From contig OW285194.1 in assembly GCA_935421135.1 (NCBI GenBank), positions 8,912,376 through 8,976,375 of the forward strand: 64,000 nt of DNA, read 5' to 3'. This DNA is from Bugulina stolonifera. Taxonomy: Eukaryota > Bryozoa > Gymnolaemata > Cheilostomatida > Bugulidae. Below the pieces are notes generated by a model. The model did no database searches. It worked only from the letters and a program-made list of their open reading frames with translations, and was not told where the DNA came from. The translations under genes and the position numbers were made by a program. Each line of letters opens with the position of its first letter. Within the stretch, counting starts at the first letter, position 1. This document shows positions 46,257 through 58,047 of the stretch, in pieces.

Positions 46257-47603
46257 ATGCTTCGGATGCTAACTATTATTCTTGCAGCATGCCAACTGCT
46301 GCCGGCATGTCTTGGTTACTCTTCTGGACCACCTGAACGCGCCTGTTTTACGAGGACACCTTCGCACGGTGTCGCCCCACAGAAAGGAGAGTGTCCGTTC
46401 ACTGTAGTAGCTCAGTACTGGAAACCAGGACAGCCCACAGATAGTAAGTAGTACTTACAATTATCGTTACTCGCAATTGTATCGACCAGTTAGTTTATCC
46501 TGGATGGCTTTTAGTGGTGGAAAAAGCCAGCAGGTGAAGTATTCGGATAGTAAACTATTTTTACATTCTCAGACTAGAGCTAGTAAATTGACAGTTCAAT
46601 TTTTCTCGTTTCATATATATCGGTTAAATTTCTTTACACTGTGACTTAAATTTTACCTTCAAAATTTGGATATGACTATGATATAGTTCATTTAGAAAGA
46701 ATTCGTTTTATGGAACGCATCTGTTCCAATAATACAGTCATGTATGTTTAAAAAGCCACAGATACCATTTTGCGACTTTGTGTTCTATGTTTCTGGTTTT
46801 TCCCCGCTGACATTTTCTGATTTTTATGCAGTTATTATTCAAGAAAATCTACCAGCAAGAAACTTGACGTTTAAAGGTTTCCTCTTGTCTGTGGCGCTTC
46901 CCGATGGAACCATAATTGGCTCAATGAATACCACTGCTGTCGACCCTGATACTGCCAAGGTCGGTGAGGCATGCAGAGGGACCTCACTCAGTCACAAAGA
47001 CCCTACGCCCAAGCAGAGTGTACAACTAGAGTGGACAGCTCCAGCAGATTTAGACACCAAACTACGTGTGGAAACAAGGTGAGACCAAAGAGAGAGGACA
47101 ACTTCTTGTATAACAGTTAATGTACCACATGCTAATATGACATGACCCATGCCTACTAATAATTACTTAGCACAGTTTTCCTAGCACCTGCATATTGCAT
47201 GAAGCTGGTATCTCTGTATACAGTTAATTGAGGTACCGAGTTTAGGTTGATGGGAATGCATGTCTAAAACAGCAGGCGCTTTTGTCATAAGATTGTGTTA
47301 CTAAAGCAAGATCGCATTGTACACTGTATTTCCTCTACATTATCCTTAAAGATACAAAAAGTGTCAAGCCTTGCGTATAAAATTATCTGGCCTTCTCCTA
47401 TTATGTATGCAAATCGTGCATAATTCTGTATTCTACTCTGTAATTTATAAATGGGTTGTAGATGCACATGTATGTACAATGTATATATTATTTTACGCTG
47501 CTTTAGGCTAGTGCTAGTAGAAGACAAACAGACTTTCTACACAGATTGTTCACGAATGTCTATAGAGTCTGATCCCAGTGTACGGGTTAAAGGGAAACCA
47601 TAA
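46257..47603 (+). CDS. Reeler gene B: short secreted Reeler-only protein (176 aa)
   Basis: Three exons with the same phases as gene A: 46257-46443, 46832-47078 and 47507-47603, 531 nt in total. The signal peptide ends LLPACLG. The Reeler domain runs YSSGPPERAC, FKGFLLSV, GSMNTT, EACRGTSLSHKD, WTAP, then LVLVEDKQTFYTDC in exon 3. About 18 codons after the last Reeler Cys the frame reaches TAA at 47601, so the Thr-rich linker and chitin-binding domain of the paralogues are missing. No remnant of a chitin-binding domain is seen downstream before gene C. It could be a functional Reeler-only protein or a recently truncated copy. Confidence 0.8.
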
Positions 47604-48809
47604 TAGTGAGCTGCTTCTTGATTGGTCCTAAAGTCAAACAAAACTACAGCTCCTTTCAGTACATCCACCCGAAGACAAAACCGCCTGTGCAACTTCTGCA
47701 TGCCCTCTATCAGCCTATTAAACTCCTAGCTTCAAGCAACAACGTAAATTGTATGCGGTGTAACAAAAATATTCAACATTTTAATGCTATGCATGAATAT
47801 TTTTGATTGTAAAATAAAAAGTAATAATACAAAACAAAATAAATATAAAACGATATACAATGCGCAAAGTCATACAAGCTATCTGGATAATTATATATAT
47901 ACACTGTGATCATTACACGTATAATGCAGACACATATTCATATACCCTTAGTCTTTTTTTACTCTGAATTACTGCATTTAGGTCTGGATTACATGCAACC
48001 CATAGTTCAGTTTAAAGCATCTGCATGAACCAAAAATAAAAGTGTTAAAAATCATTAAATAGGTATTATTATTAGTATTACTGCAGTAAATACTGTTAGA
48101 ACCACACTGATAATTCATCCTTTAAATAAACAATGTTGTATTGTGTGATATTGCTTATTACACCTCAGTGACTTCGCTAATGCAGCTTATGTATTTTTAT
48201 TGCTGTTTAGTGTATTCTAATGCAAGCAAACAAGTTTATAAATACAAGGGGGCTTATCAGATAGTTTGGAATTCAAGTTATGACAGCCCCGTTCAGCAGT
48301 TTATAGCCCCCACAGCAGAGCCGCCGCGGAGGAAACAGAAAGCAACCAGTTAACATTTATCCAGCCCCCACAGGCAAGCCACCAACTGCCTCCAGAAAAC
48401 CTGTGAGGGAGATCTTGAAGGTCCCACCCAGGCAAGCTCACCAAAGAGGTTACAGGGAATATAGCACATATTATATCTCTTTCTCTTCTCCGTTTTCACC
48501 TTTCACTTTAAGTTGTCCTCTCTCTTTTTGCTTAGCTAGGTAATATTATAGTTATGCACGTGTACATGTATGTGTACAATTTTATTTATGTGTAGGCTAA
48601 GAAATACGTAGAATAATAATGTTATTTTATTGTGAGTGACGTGTAGCTGCTATTAGGATAAATATAATAGTGGTTGCAAGAAAATGGTTAGTGTGGATAC
48701 TGTTGCTACTACTACCAAACGAGAACGAGTAGCGTAAAACGACACATGCAAAGGACGTCATGTATTTCTGTACGTTCAATTCAAGATGCTGGTCCCGGTT
48801 ATGACTCAT
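47604..48809. other. Intergenic between convergent Reeler genes B and C, with a GC-rich pocket
   Basis: Mostly AT-rich. A GC-richer pocket at 48235-48460 contains two related stretches coding APTAEPPRRKQ and APTGKPPTASRKP in plus-strand frames, separated by stops. It looks like a decayed coding fragment, possibly from a mobile element; I cannot name it. Confidence 0.4.
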
Positions 48810-49374
48810 TTATATTACACAAGGAGCAGACAGATAACTCCAATTACATAAGCATGCAACTGTGTCAAACACCAGATTCTCAGGACATGTCAGAGTGTGT
48901 GTGGTACTACCAACAGACTGCTCGTATTTATTGCAATTTGTGTTTGGTACTATTCTATAGATGTACCCAGACCTTGTACACTCATTCAGTGGTGATGAAG
49001 TTGCCATCGTTGTTGTCATCGTTGTTGTTGTATAGTTGGGATGTACAGGCAAGACGGATATGCAGTCCACATAGAATTTATGATATTGCTCTACTACTGT
49101 CAACCTGCAACACAATACAATACTAAAATTTCTAGGATGGCGTCAAACACCTAACACTCCAAAAGCGCACGGAATCTTATCTATAATATACATGTTAATG
49201 ATACTTAATAATACACAGTCACTGATGGTAATACTTTTCTCAAATAATTGGTAAAAGTTCTAGTTTTTCGAGCCCGGCAGCATTTTCTGTGTAAATCTTC
49301 ATAATGTAAAAATTTGCTAAACAAGGTTAAATGTTTCAATTTTTAAAGTCTACTAATATAATCTATCAACTCTA

Positions 49375-49722
49375 TAAAATTATAAGGTATACAACTCCTG
49401 ATATAGTATATCAACTCTACATAAGGTATACAACTCCTGATAATTATAATTTATCAACTCTACATAGGGTACACAACTCCTGATATAATCTATAACTCTG
49501 TATAGGGTACACAACTGATATAATCTGTCACCTCTATAAGGTACACAACTCCTGATAATTATAATCTATCACCTCTATATAGGGTACACAACTTCTGATA
49601 TAATCTATCACCTCTATATAGGGTACACAACTCCTGATATAACCTATCACCTCTATATAGGGTACACAACTCCTGATATAATCTATCAACTCTGCATAAG
49701 GTACACAACTCCTGATATAGGA
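49375..49722. repeat. Minisatellite (about 36-40 bp unit, about nine copies) in gene C intron 2
   Basis: Units such as GGTACACAACTCCTGATATA followed by ATCTATCACCTCTATATA. The array begins 15 bp inside the intron from the exon 2 donor of gene C (49738, minus strand). Confidence 0.85.
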
Positions 49723-50032
49723 TGCATACAATTCTCACCTTAAAACAAGCCTGAAATTGATGTCTAAATCTGGATGATCAAACCACTGGAATAATACAGA
49801 ATTTTTTGGAGTGGAGTCTTTGTGGACGAGTGAGGTGTCAACACATGCCGTCCAATTTCTGCGTTCTCTGGGTACACATCCAGAAGCCTCATTGAACCAA
49901 CGACATTGCTTGAATTCTGTACTGATACAAGGAAACCTCTGAAGGTTTGGTGTTCATCTCTATTATGCACCAAAACTGTAATATACCAGTGAACAGTAGA
50001 CAGTAGTAATACTTATATACGTTTGTAACATT

Positions 50033-50762
50033 TCAATACGATGCAAGATCGAGGTATGAAGGTAAGCTGGCAGAAGACGGAGTATTTTAATCTTAGAGTG
50101 AAAGAGGGGGACAATGAGGAAGAAACAAAGTTTAAACTGCAGGGAGAAGAGGTAAAGCAAGTTGAGGAGTTTAAATACTTCGGGTCCACTGTACCAGCTG
50201 ATGGGGATCTCACGGGGAGATCATGGAGAGAATTCAGGCAGGTTGGAGCGCATGGAAGAAGATTACAGGGGTAATGTGTGATAGGAAGGTGCCAGATCGA
50301 GTTAAAGGGAAGCTGTATATGACCATGGTGAGACCACCAATGCTATATGGAATGGAGACAGTGGAGGTGACAAAAGCACAAGAGGAGAAATTACAAATGA
50401 TGGAGATGAGAATGCTGAGATGGTCATTGGGACTAACAAAAATGGACCGAATAAGAAATGAGGATATCAGGAAACGAGTAAAATTTGGTGAGCGAAGAGG
50501 TGAAATGAGGGAGGCAAGATTGAGGTGGCTGGGGCACGTGTTGAGAAGAGATGAGGAGTATGTGGGAAAAAGAATAAGACAACTGGAGGTAGGAAAGCAA
50601 AAGAGAGGGCGCCCAAAAGAAGATGGAAAGACTGTTTGAAATATGATATGGCAACAGCAGAACTGGCAGAAGAAGATGCACAAGACAGGGTTAAATGGAA
50701 GAAGCTGATCCGCAGTGGCGACCCCATCTGATGGGAAAAGCCAGAAAAAGAAGAAGAAGAAA
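50033..50762 (+). mobile_element. 5'-truncated non-LTR retrotransposon (LINE) fragment inserted in gene C intron 1
   Basis: Plus-strand frames encode the end of a reverse transcriptase and the C-terminal region typical of RTE/Jockey-like LINEs: EDRGMKVS-type and KTEYF motifs, EFKYFGSTV, then after a one-base frameshift near 50212 GWSAWKKITGV, VRPPMLYGMET, EMRMLRW, and RLRWLGHVLRR. The main frame stops at 50639. The element ends in an AAGAAGAAGAAG tail. It lacks endonuclease and most of the reverse transcriptase, so it is dead. Transcription orientation is opposite to gene C. Confidence 0.8.
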
Positions 50763-51629
50763 GTGACGGCATACAGGGCGTACCCTTAGGCATCATTTAC
50801 TACAGGCATTTTAGTCAAGCATTGTCTAATTTTAGAAGGCTCATTCTACAACCATCAGCTGGTGATCATAGAATTAAAGCGATGATTTTTTGAGATGGTA
50901 CAGAATTTTCAGAGTTACATGTATTTTAGGTGAACAAATAAAAAATGATTTTCCATTATATATTTGCTATAAATTACTCCACCATTACGTTATCAGATCA
51001 GCAGTGGCTTCACACGAAAACTAGCCACCAATATGAGGGTACACATAATAGTATCATTTTCATCAGAGTGTGTTTATACCATGTTGGGTAGGATAGCTGT
51101 GCCTTCCGATAATAGCTTGAGTTTTGTAATCAGCCAACGGTAACACTTTGGTGCTGCTGCAGCAGCTAATGAAAACAACATGTGAATATGGCTAACTAAC
51201 AGCTTATTCATACGGAATTTTTTTTAACAAATTCACTCCATTCGTTAAAACGTTAAACTAAAACCCATAAATCATGTTAATTGTTAATGGAGCCCAGCGT
51301 ACAGTAATTACTATTATTGACTTACTCTTTGCCCCCTGTCCAGGTATCCAACCATCACTCTTGAATACATATGGACACGCTCCTTCCTGCCGGAGGTTGG
51401 TGCCATGCTGAGGTGTCCGCGATATACAAGCCTCATGAGGGGGTCCTGCAGCGTAGCCAAGACATGCAGGCAGCATGATGATGATGTATGCAGGCAGCAT
51501 ACTGCCAGTATGATGATGATAACTGGTAACATTATTAAGCTGATAAATGCAGGCAATAGCTGAGAATAAGAAACTGTAAAAGCTACACTAGATGATCTCC
51601 AAATAGGAACTAGGGCTGCATACAGGTAC

Positions 51630-51653
51630 TTTTATAGCAGTCACCATGGTTAC
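51630..51653 (-). promoter_or_regulatory. X-box-like element and TATA box of Reeler gene C
   Basis: On the minus strand GTAACCATGGTGAC (51653-51640) is followed after three bases by TATAAAA (51636-51630). One arm differs by one base from the palindrome of gene A, and the gap to the TATA box is shorter than in A and D. Confidence 0.6.
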
Positions 51654-51659
51654 ACAGTA

Positions 51660-54377
51660 GCTTTTAGGCTACAACCAATTGCAGCTGCCGTGGCACACAT
51701 GTGTGTGGTGTTATTCAATTATACAAGCGTTACCCAATCAAAATATACATAGCAACTTCTCCAAGATTTACTGAATCTCTGTAGCTCTTAACGAGTTATT
51801 ATTAATAGCATGTGTCATTACTGTAAGCCTATCACCAGCTGCACTATCAAGGATAGATATTGGGTCAAGAATTACATGTAGAATAGAGACAAGATTGTAA
51901 ATGTAAGAGTGTGCTAATTTGTTACACCACACTACTCTATTTTGATCTCAAAAATAATAATAATAATATAGTTATCAATTGTTAATTTTTTAGTTTATCG
52001 GATTGCGCTGGATTATTCCATGGCCAACAAATTTCTTTTATCCCATACTATAGCTGTAAAATCCTCCTAAGCAGGACATGGACTGTGGTTTTACTCTTGA
52101 AGCAGCTTGTCATTGTTGCAGTTGTCTCCTTCTCTTTGTCTTACATCGTACTAAAGCAAAGGGCTTTACTCTAATTTTGCTTTATATTGGTCTCAATCAG
52201 ACAGCAGCGACAACGTAGCATTGCATAACATACCTAATTCAATGTTTTATTGAATGACCTCATTGTGACATCATTATGGTTGGCCATATTTAATATTATT
52301 CATTAATGAAAGTATGATTGCCATAAATACAAATATACATTAAAAATATTGTCACCTTTTAGTCTGCTTCAGCATATTTATTATTTACCCAGGTATATAA
52401 TAACTGTAATAAACGATATCATAAAACAGGATATAATGTTTAGTTGAAGTTCAAGGGTGCATTATCAGAATATAGTAACAATTTATTATTAATGAAAAAA
52501 AAACTTTAGCCTGCATGTACATGATGTGCTCTAAGAGTGGGTGGCATAGAATCCAAACCTAAATACAGTCAGTAATTAAAGAGTTTATCTAATGGACGAC
52601 CTATTATCCAACATACTAATGGGACTGTGGAACATAACAATCAGTCACATGACCTATCGCTAGCATCTAGGTATAAAACACCAAATTTTTATACTGATAA
52701 TGACAGCACGTCATATTGCCCATGCGTAACATTTTTGCGTCTATTTGAGAGATATCGAGGAATACACATGGATATAATGGAGAATCTTGTTCATGTTACA
52801 GTCAACTACTTTGTAATTCACTTTAGAATTCAAGGTACAATGTAGATTAAAATTTATGTTACATAGTAATTCCTAATGTACAGGGTTGTAGGCCTACATT
52901 ACAGCTAGCTGCAATCTCTCTCCTGATTGGTTGAATAATCACCTGTCATGCTCCAACCTGCAAAATCCCCCACAAAGTAGCAATGTGCAATCTCATGTTA
53001 GCCAGTAATTGCTCAATATTTGCTTAATGCAATTGTTTTGAACGTTATGAAGCAGTTATTATTTATTAACCAATTTGTTAATGAATTGTTTACATTGTGA
53101 CTAATATACTGTAATTTCCGGCTTATAATTGTAACGTCACTTACTTGTTTACTCGCTCGTTAATTTACTAATTTAATCTAACAACATACAAGATACTGTT
53201 GTGGATGTGTCTCAGACTGCCCAAGGTCTGCACACAAGCTACCGACGACTTATTTAGCAATGCAGTGAATGGCTACCAAGCCAAGCAATCTTTGTGCAAC
53301 AAAGGAGGTCACCTAACTACATCCGGTGGCGGCGGCGGCGCTCGCCTCCCCCCCCACGACTGTACATAGCTCGTTAGTAAAAGGGACGACCCAAGATAGA
53401 GCCGATCTCCACGACATAATAATATATATGAATGACATTACTGTAAAGGCTTATGAGTTTGCAACAAAAACGCTACTAATGCAAAACAGCCTTTTAATGT
53501 AGTAAAGTAAGTGACGACTTTAAGGGTCATCGGGCAAGCTAACGGACCGGGCAAGCTAACGGATCGGGCAAGCTAACGGACCGGGCAAGCAAATGGACAA
53601 GGGGGGTTGTCCATTACAATATTTTGGTTACATTGTGACTAATATACTGTAATTTCAGGCTTATAATTGTAACATCATTCCTTACTCACTGTTAATTCAC
53701 TAATCTAATCTAATAACATACAAGACATTTTATCTACAAACATCTGGTCACAGCAGAAATCTACAAACTCCTACTGTACTCTACCATTAGGGCTGGTGAA
53801 TCTAGAAGAGAAGATGAGGGGCTGTCCTATTCACCTCTCCACCATAGATGTATCTGAACGACTTGGAACTTTGTCATTCTAGTAACCAGTATAGAATTTA
53901 GTCCCATGCTTATTGTATTTTACATATAATAATGCTGTTTTACATGGCACGGCTCTCTAGGAGCACAAGCTAAAGGATCAGCTAACCTTTCTGGATCTAC
54001 CCAAGTTGTTCAGCCAATATAAGCATTGGTGACATGCTAATTTTAGTTATAGTTGTGTTTCATAAAGAACAAAAATCTATCACTTTAAGTTGACCATGAC
54101 ATGTTGATATCTATATGTAGGATAAGCCCCCTCAAAACTAGATTACACAGGATAGAAGATGTAGCATAAATATCGCAATGCAATCCGATTAAATTATAAT
54201 AACAATACAACAATAGTGTACTATAACATCACAATACAATAGTGTATCATTATACTGTTCTAAGTGCAATATTATATGTTGTTTTTGCCCATTTCTGATT
54301 TTTACAACCAGCCACAACTACATGTTGTAATCTATGACGCTGCAAGCCATTGTATGGTAACAAACATAAACTGCTGT
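51660..54377. other. Intergenic between divergent Reeler genes C and D
   Basis: 2.7 kb without a recognisable gene. It contains the direct-repeat structure at 53090-53728. The rest is AT-rich. Confidence 0.55.
53090..53728. repeat. About 105-bp direct repeats flanking a GC-rich segment with 17-bp tandem repeats
   Basis: TTACATTGTGACTAATATAC starts both 53090-53196 and 53628-53728, which remain similar throughout (TGTAATTTC, GGCTTATAATTGTAAC, ACATACAAGA). Between them lie a CGG-rich/poly-C patch (53322-53357) and four tandem copies of CGGGCAAGCTAACGGAC at 53531-53598. It may be a small element with terminal direct repeats or a duplication. Confidence 0.7.
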
Positions 54378-54413
54378 GTAACCATGATTACCGCTGTATA
54401 CGATACTATAAAA
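54378..54413 (+). promoter_or_regulatory. X-box-like element and TATA box of Reeler gene D
   Basis: GTAACCATGATTAC (54378-54391), one base off the gene A palindrome, then TATAAAA at 54407-54413. The start codon of gene D follows at 54462. Confidence 0.65.
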
Positions 54414-54461
54414 GTATCAGCACACAACACTGGTTACTTATATAGATATATAACTCGAACA

Positions 54462-56185
54462 ATGTTTAAGACATCTTTCATTATCCTGGCAGTATGCCAA
54501 CTTCTGTCTGGATGTTTTGGGTATTCTTCTGGGCCTCCTGATAGTGCGTGTGAATCAAGGATGCCGGAGCATAGAGGAAACAGTCCACAAACAGGGGAAT
54601 GCCCATATAAAATAGACGCTCAAAGCTGGATGCCTGGACAAGTCACAAACAGTGAGTTAAATCATATTATGTCACCTACATGTATCACTTTTTGATTATC
54701 ATGACTGTGGTATATAATTATCTAGAGACATTATGACATATTACCGTACTTCAATCATCTACCATATATTGTCTTTCAGTGACGCTGAGGAGAGTGAGTG
54801 GAGATGGAGCCTTCAAAGGCTTCCTTGTATCAGTAGAGGATCCAAACGGTAATCTGATTGGTTCGATGAGCTCTCAGCGTGTGGAACCAGAGAATGCAAA
54901 TGTTGGAGTGGCGTGTGGTGGTACCTCACTATCTCACACAGATAATGCTCCTAAAGATTATGTATCATTGAAATGGACAGCTCCATCAGATCTAGATGTC
55001 AATGTCAAGGTCAAGATAAGGTGGGAATAAAAGTGAAACTTATAGCAGGAATTGAGCGCTATTTCTTTAAAGCTTTATACATGTACATTATATACCTGAG
55101 CTACATGCATATGATCATGCACGCTCATAAGCTGCTAATCATAAAAGGAAGTTGTGCCCTCTCAGAAAAAGGATAGCAAACGTAGTTAAAGGACACTTTC
55201 ATTCTATAACCATGGCAGATATACAGCACATTAATATGGGGACTATATTTTAATATGTTAGAAAGCTTTGCTTTGATAGGGGAGTTCGGCTTTAGCAATG
55301 AGTTGGGTTGTCTCTTGTCTGTGTCCTGCATTGCTTAGGCTCCATTGATTTGAAAAGTTCAGAATTTAGCGAGTTTACACATGTACGATATTGTTAGTAG
55401 CTAGTAGTACGATATTGATCAGTAGTTAACTACAGCAAAAAGTGGGAACGCAATTCTGTAAACATAGTTGCATAGTTAATTTATATGTACATGTATATTT
55501 ATAAACTGTTTTGAAGTAGACAGGACCACCCCAATTCTGTTGTATATACATGTACATCTACTGCTGTAGGTTGACAGTAGTGGAAGAATTCGATAAATTC
55601 TATGTGGACTGCAACAATTTTTACCTTTCGGCGGATTCATATTCTTTACCAATAACCACCACACCACGAACGTCTGCAACATCAACTACAACTATTACAA
55701 CAACAATGACAATGACACCACGATCAACAACTGGTATGACTACCACCATTACAACAGCTGCACCACGACAGACACCAATTGCAGACAACACAGAACTACC
55801 AACAACTACAAGTAGACCGAGACCCGTTCCACAGCGATTGTCAACGTTAATTAGAGAAATATTAACAACAGCAGAAATACCAATAACAATGGGAGATGTA
55901 CCCACTACAGTGCCAACACTGCATGAGACAACACCAAGAGAAATAACCGAAATATACGAAGATGAAATGTTCACTGGATCACCAGACATGAAACAGAATA
56001 CAGAGTGCACAGATTCTGGTAACAGATATAAAATTGTACCGGACACGGGGTGTAAGGAATTTTATCATTTTATACACGAAGTTAATGAGTATACGCCTAC
56101 TCTGAAATGTCCAGATACTTTAGTGTTTGACCCAGTTCAGTGTTCCTGTAATTGGAGTTATCAATCTCCTTCCTGCATGGTATAA
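54462..56185 (+). CDS. Reeler gene D: secreted Reeler + Thr-rich linker + chitin-binding type 2 protein (348 aa)
   Basis: Exons 54462-54651, 54780-55020 and 55570-56185 (1047 nt), phases 1 and 2 as in gene A. The signal peptide ends LLSGCFG. The Reeler domain spans about residues 22-167: YSSGPPDSAC, FKGFLVSV, GSMSSQ, VACGGTSLSHTD, WTAP, LTVVEEFDKFYVDC. The linker is Thr-rich but non-repetitive (TTTITTTMTMTP-like) and shares ETTPREI with gene A. The chitin-binding domain is at residues 290-346, with six cysteines and the core LVFDPVQCSCNW. Introns are much shorter than in gene A, making this the most compact intact copy. I chose the ATG at 54462 because it begins the signal peptide; an in-frame ATG further upstream (54264) would cover the TATA box. 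Confidence 0.85.
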
Positions 56186-58047
56186 ATTAGCCTTAAATGT
56201 GTTTTGTCTTGGAATGAAAGTACATCAAAAATGTACACAATGTGTTTTTTTGAGACTTACTTTCTTTTCAGGTTCTCAGTAATTGTTCTTTTCTTCTGAT
56301 GTATTTTATATTATCTTCTTGTAACGATAATGATTAATTACAGTTAGTCCATTTTCTACCAATATTCTATCACAATATTTATCTATTACCCGTAAAGAAA
56401 TAATATTTATTTATGTAGCAGTTTTATTTGTACAAAAACACAGCGATTAAAATAACCTAACTAATAATATTTATTATAGTTATTTTATAATAATATCCTT
56501 CATATTTATTACTCGTATAAATTTAAAATGATAACTTATTCAAAATAGACAAACTACACTCTAGAATACACACTCGTTTCATTTTAAAATGGCTGCACCA
56601 CTTTGAGACCTCCAGCGTTTCAAACATGGACACTAATAAGCTATTGATAATAATTAGAAGTTGTCATCTCTCAATTTTGGGAGAAGACAACTTCTAATTA
56701 TGGTCAATAGCTTATTAGTGCCCATGGTTTCAAAGTACCAGTTTTACATTATTGGACATCACTAGCGTCTTCAAGATATTTACTTTTATTAGAAACTGTC
56801 AGCACTTAAAAAGCATTCTATTCAGTTAATATTGTAACTCTTATATTACGTGAAACAGTACTAAACAAATCAGCAATGTCCACCATAATTTAACTTATTT
56901 GATCCCCACGAATCTGTTAGGGATACCTATGCAATCCAACAAGAAAACGCTACCTAGAATCTGGTGGTATATGATGTAACAGTTCAATAAATTCCCAATA
57001 ATTCAACTCAACAAGTAACAATATACTAGATGAGTAAATTTGCTACCGTTTCAATACACACGGTTTAAATCAGTTTGAAAGAGTGAATATTATTTGACAT
57101 CATTCCTATAACATTATTTGTTATTAACCAACACTATTGATTGTAAACAATAGACTTGTTTTTACACTGTGCAATTGCTGTATAAAACAGCAGAAGTGTA
57201 ATAAAGCGCATGCATATAAACATACCTAGAAGAGAGAGGACAACTTTGAACATGTTTACTTATCTACTGCATTGTATTATATTTTATTATCAGGGCAATT
57301 ACTTAGTTAGATATAATAAAATAATATTATACAACATTCAAGTGGCAAGTCACAGATCAAAAATAAAATACCACAGAACGTGAGGTCTAGTTCACAGATG
57401 AATAGATATTCAAGATTAACCTTGCATGAACTATTAGCAATAATAATACTGATGTAAATGATAAACGCTAGCCTAGAATTTCTATAAACACAGTTATGCT
57501 TTAGGGGTGGATGGGATAGCATGAGTACCTAAATACAGTAATTCAATGCTAAGAGATCTATATAATTAAGAGGAAGAAATGGAACAATTAGATGGAGTTG
57601 TCTCCTCATTTTAATAAAACACGAGAAGATAATTCCTAATACATTATTTCTTTACTGTTTTAGTTATAACACAAATTTGTCTCCTTCAATAACAAAAATA
57701 GTAGATAATAATACGCTAATAATAGAAATAGTGGCAACAGTCTTTTAATAATATACCTAAGATCTTATTTACGTCACATGTGTATGTATAATGACCAACA
57801 ATTCCATAGATTTGCAGCCTATTAGACTAATTTAATTCCCTTTACTGCATTACAAGAACCAGCTAAATAAGGATGACAACTCCGAAATGTAATCACAAAA
57901 AGGGCCACTTTGTATGACTGGTATATCATGTGCACATTCTATTTCCATCAACCAATTAGAGTTCATTGAAATTGTATATACCTAGTCTTTGTATGGTTTA
58001 GTAAGTTTTACCTGCATATACAGTAAGTCTATTGCCCGACTTTCATT
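56186..58047. other. Intergenic between Reeler gene D and ZC2HC1-like gene
   Basis: AT-rich convergent 3' flanks. It holds the hairpin at 56608-56735. No gene recognised. Confidence 0.5.
56608..56735. repeat. Foldback MITE hairpin (about 48-bp arms)
   Basis: The left arm contains ATGGACACTAATAAGCTATT and AATTAGAAGTTGTC; the right arm is its complement GACAACTTCTAATTA, TCAATAGCTTATTAGTGCCC. The loop is about 22 bp with CTCTC and GGGAGA. Same family as 7727-8100. Confidence 0.8.

Larger units (their letters stand above)
48810..51500 (-). pseudogene. Reeler gene C: inverted, frameshifted Reeler + chitin-binding paralogue
   Basis: Minus-strand exons: 51326-51500, 49739-49975 and 48810-49104, matching the exon plan of genes A and D. 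Exon 3 is intact, with LTVVEQYHKFYVDC, a very short Thr-rich linker (TTTTMTTT) and a six-cysteine chitin-binding domain with LVFDTVACLCNW. Two lesions are visible. In exon 2 a single base is missing where the paralogues have G-C-A-T-G-T (Gly-x-Ala-Cys); the frame then runs to a stop at about 49764, while the shifted frame still reads TSLVHKDSTP and further Reeler sequence. In exon 1 a duplicated CTGCCTGCAT segment moves the ancestral start (ATG at 51532) out of frame; an internal ATG at 51500 gives only a 15-residue leader. A LINE fragment sits in intron 1. Most likely a decaying copy; a sequencing error could explain the exon 2 lesion alone. Confidence 0.7.

Noticed and set aside
50234..50796. 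Minus-strand ORFs of 82-149 codons over the LINE fragment
   Set aside because: Shadows of the plus-strand reverse transcriptase C-terminus.
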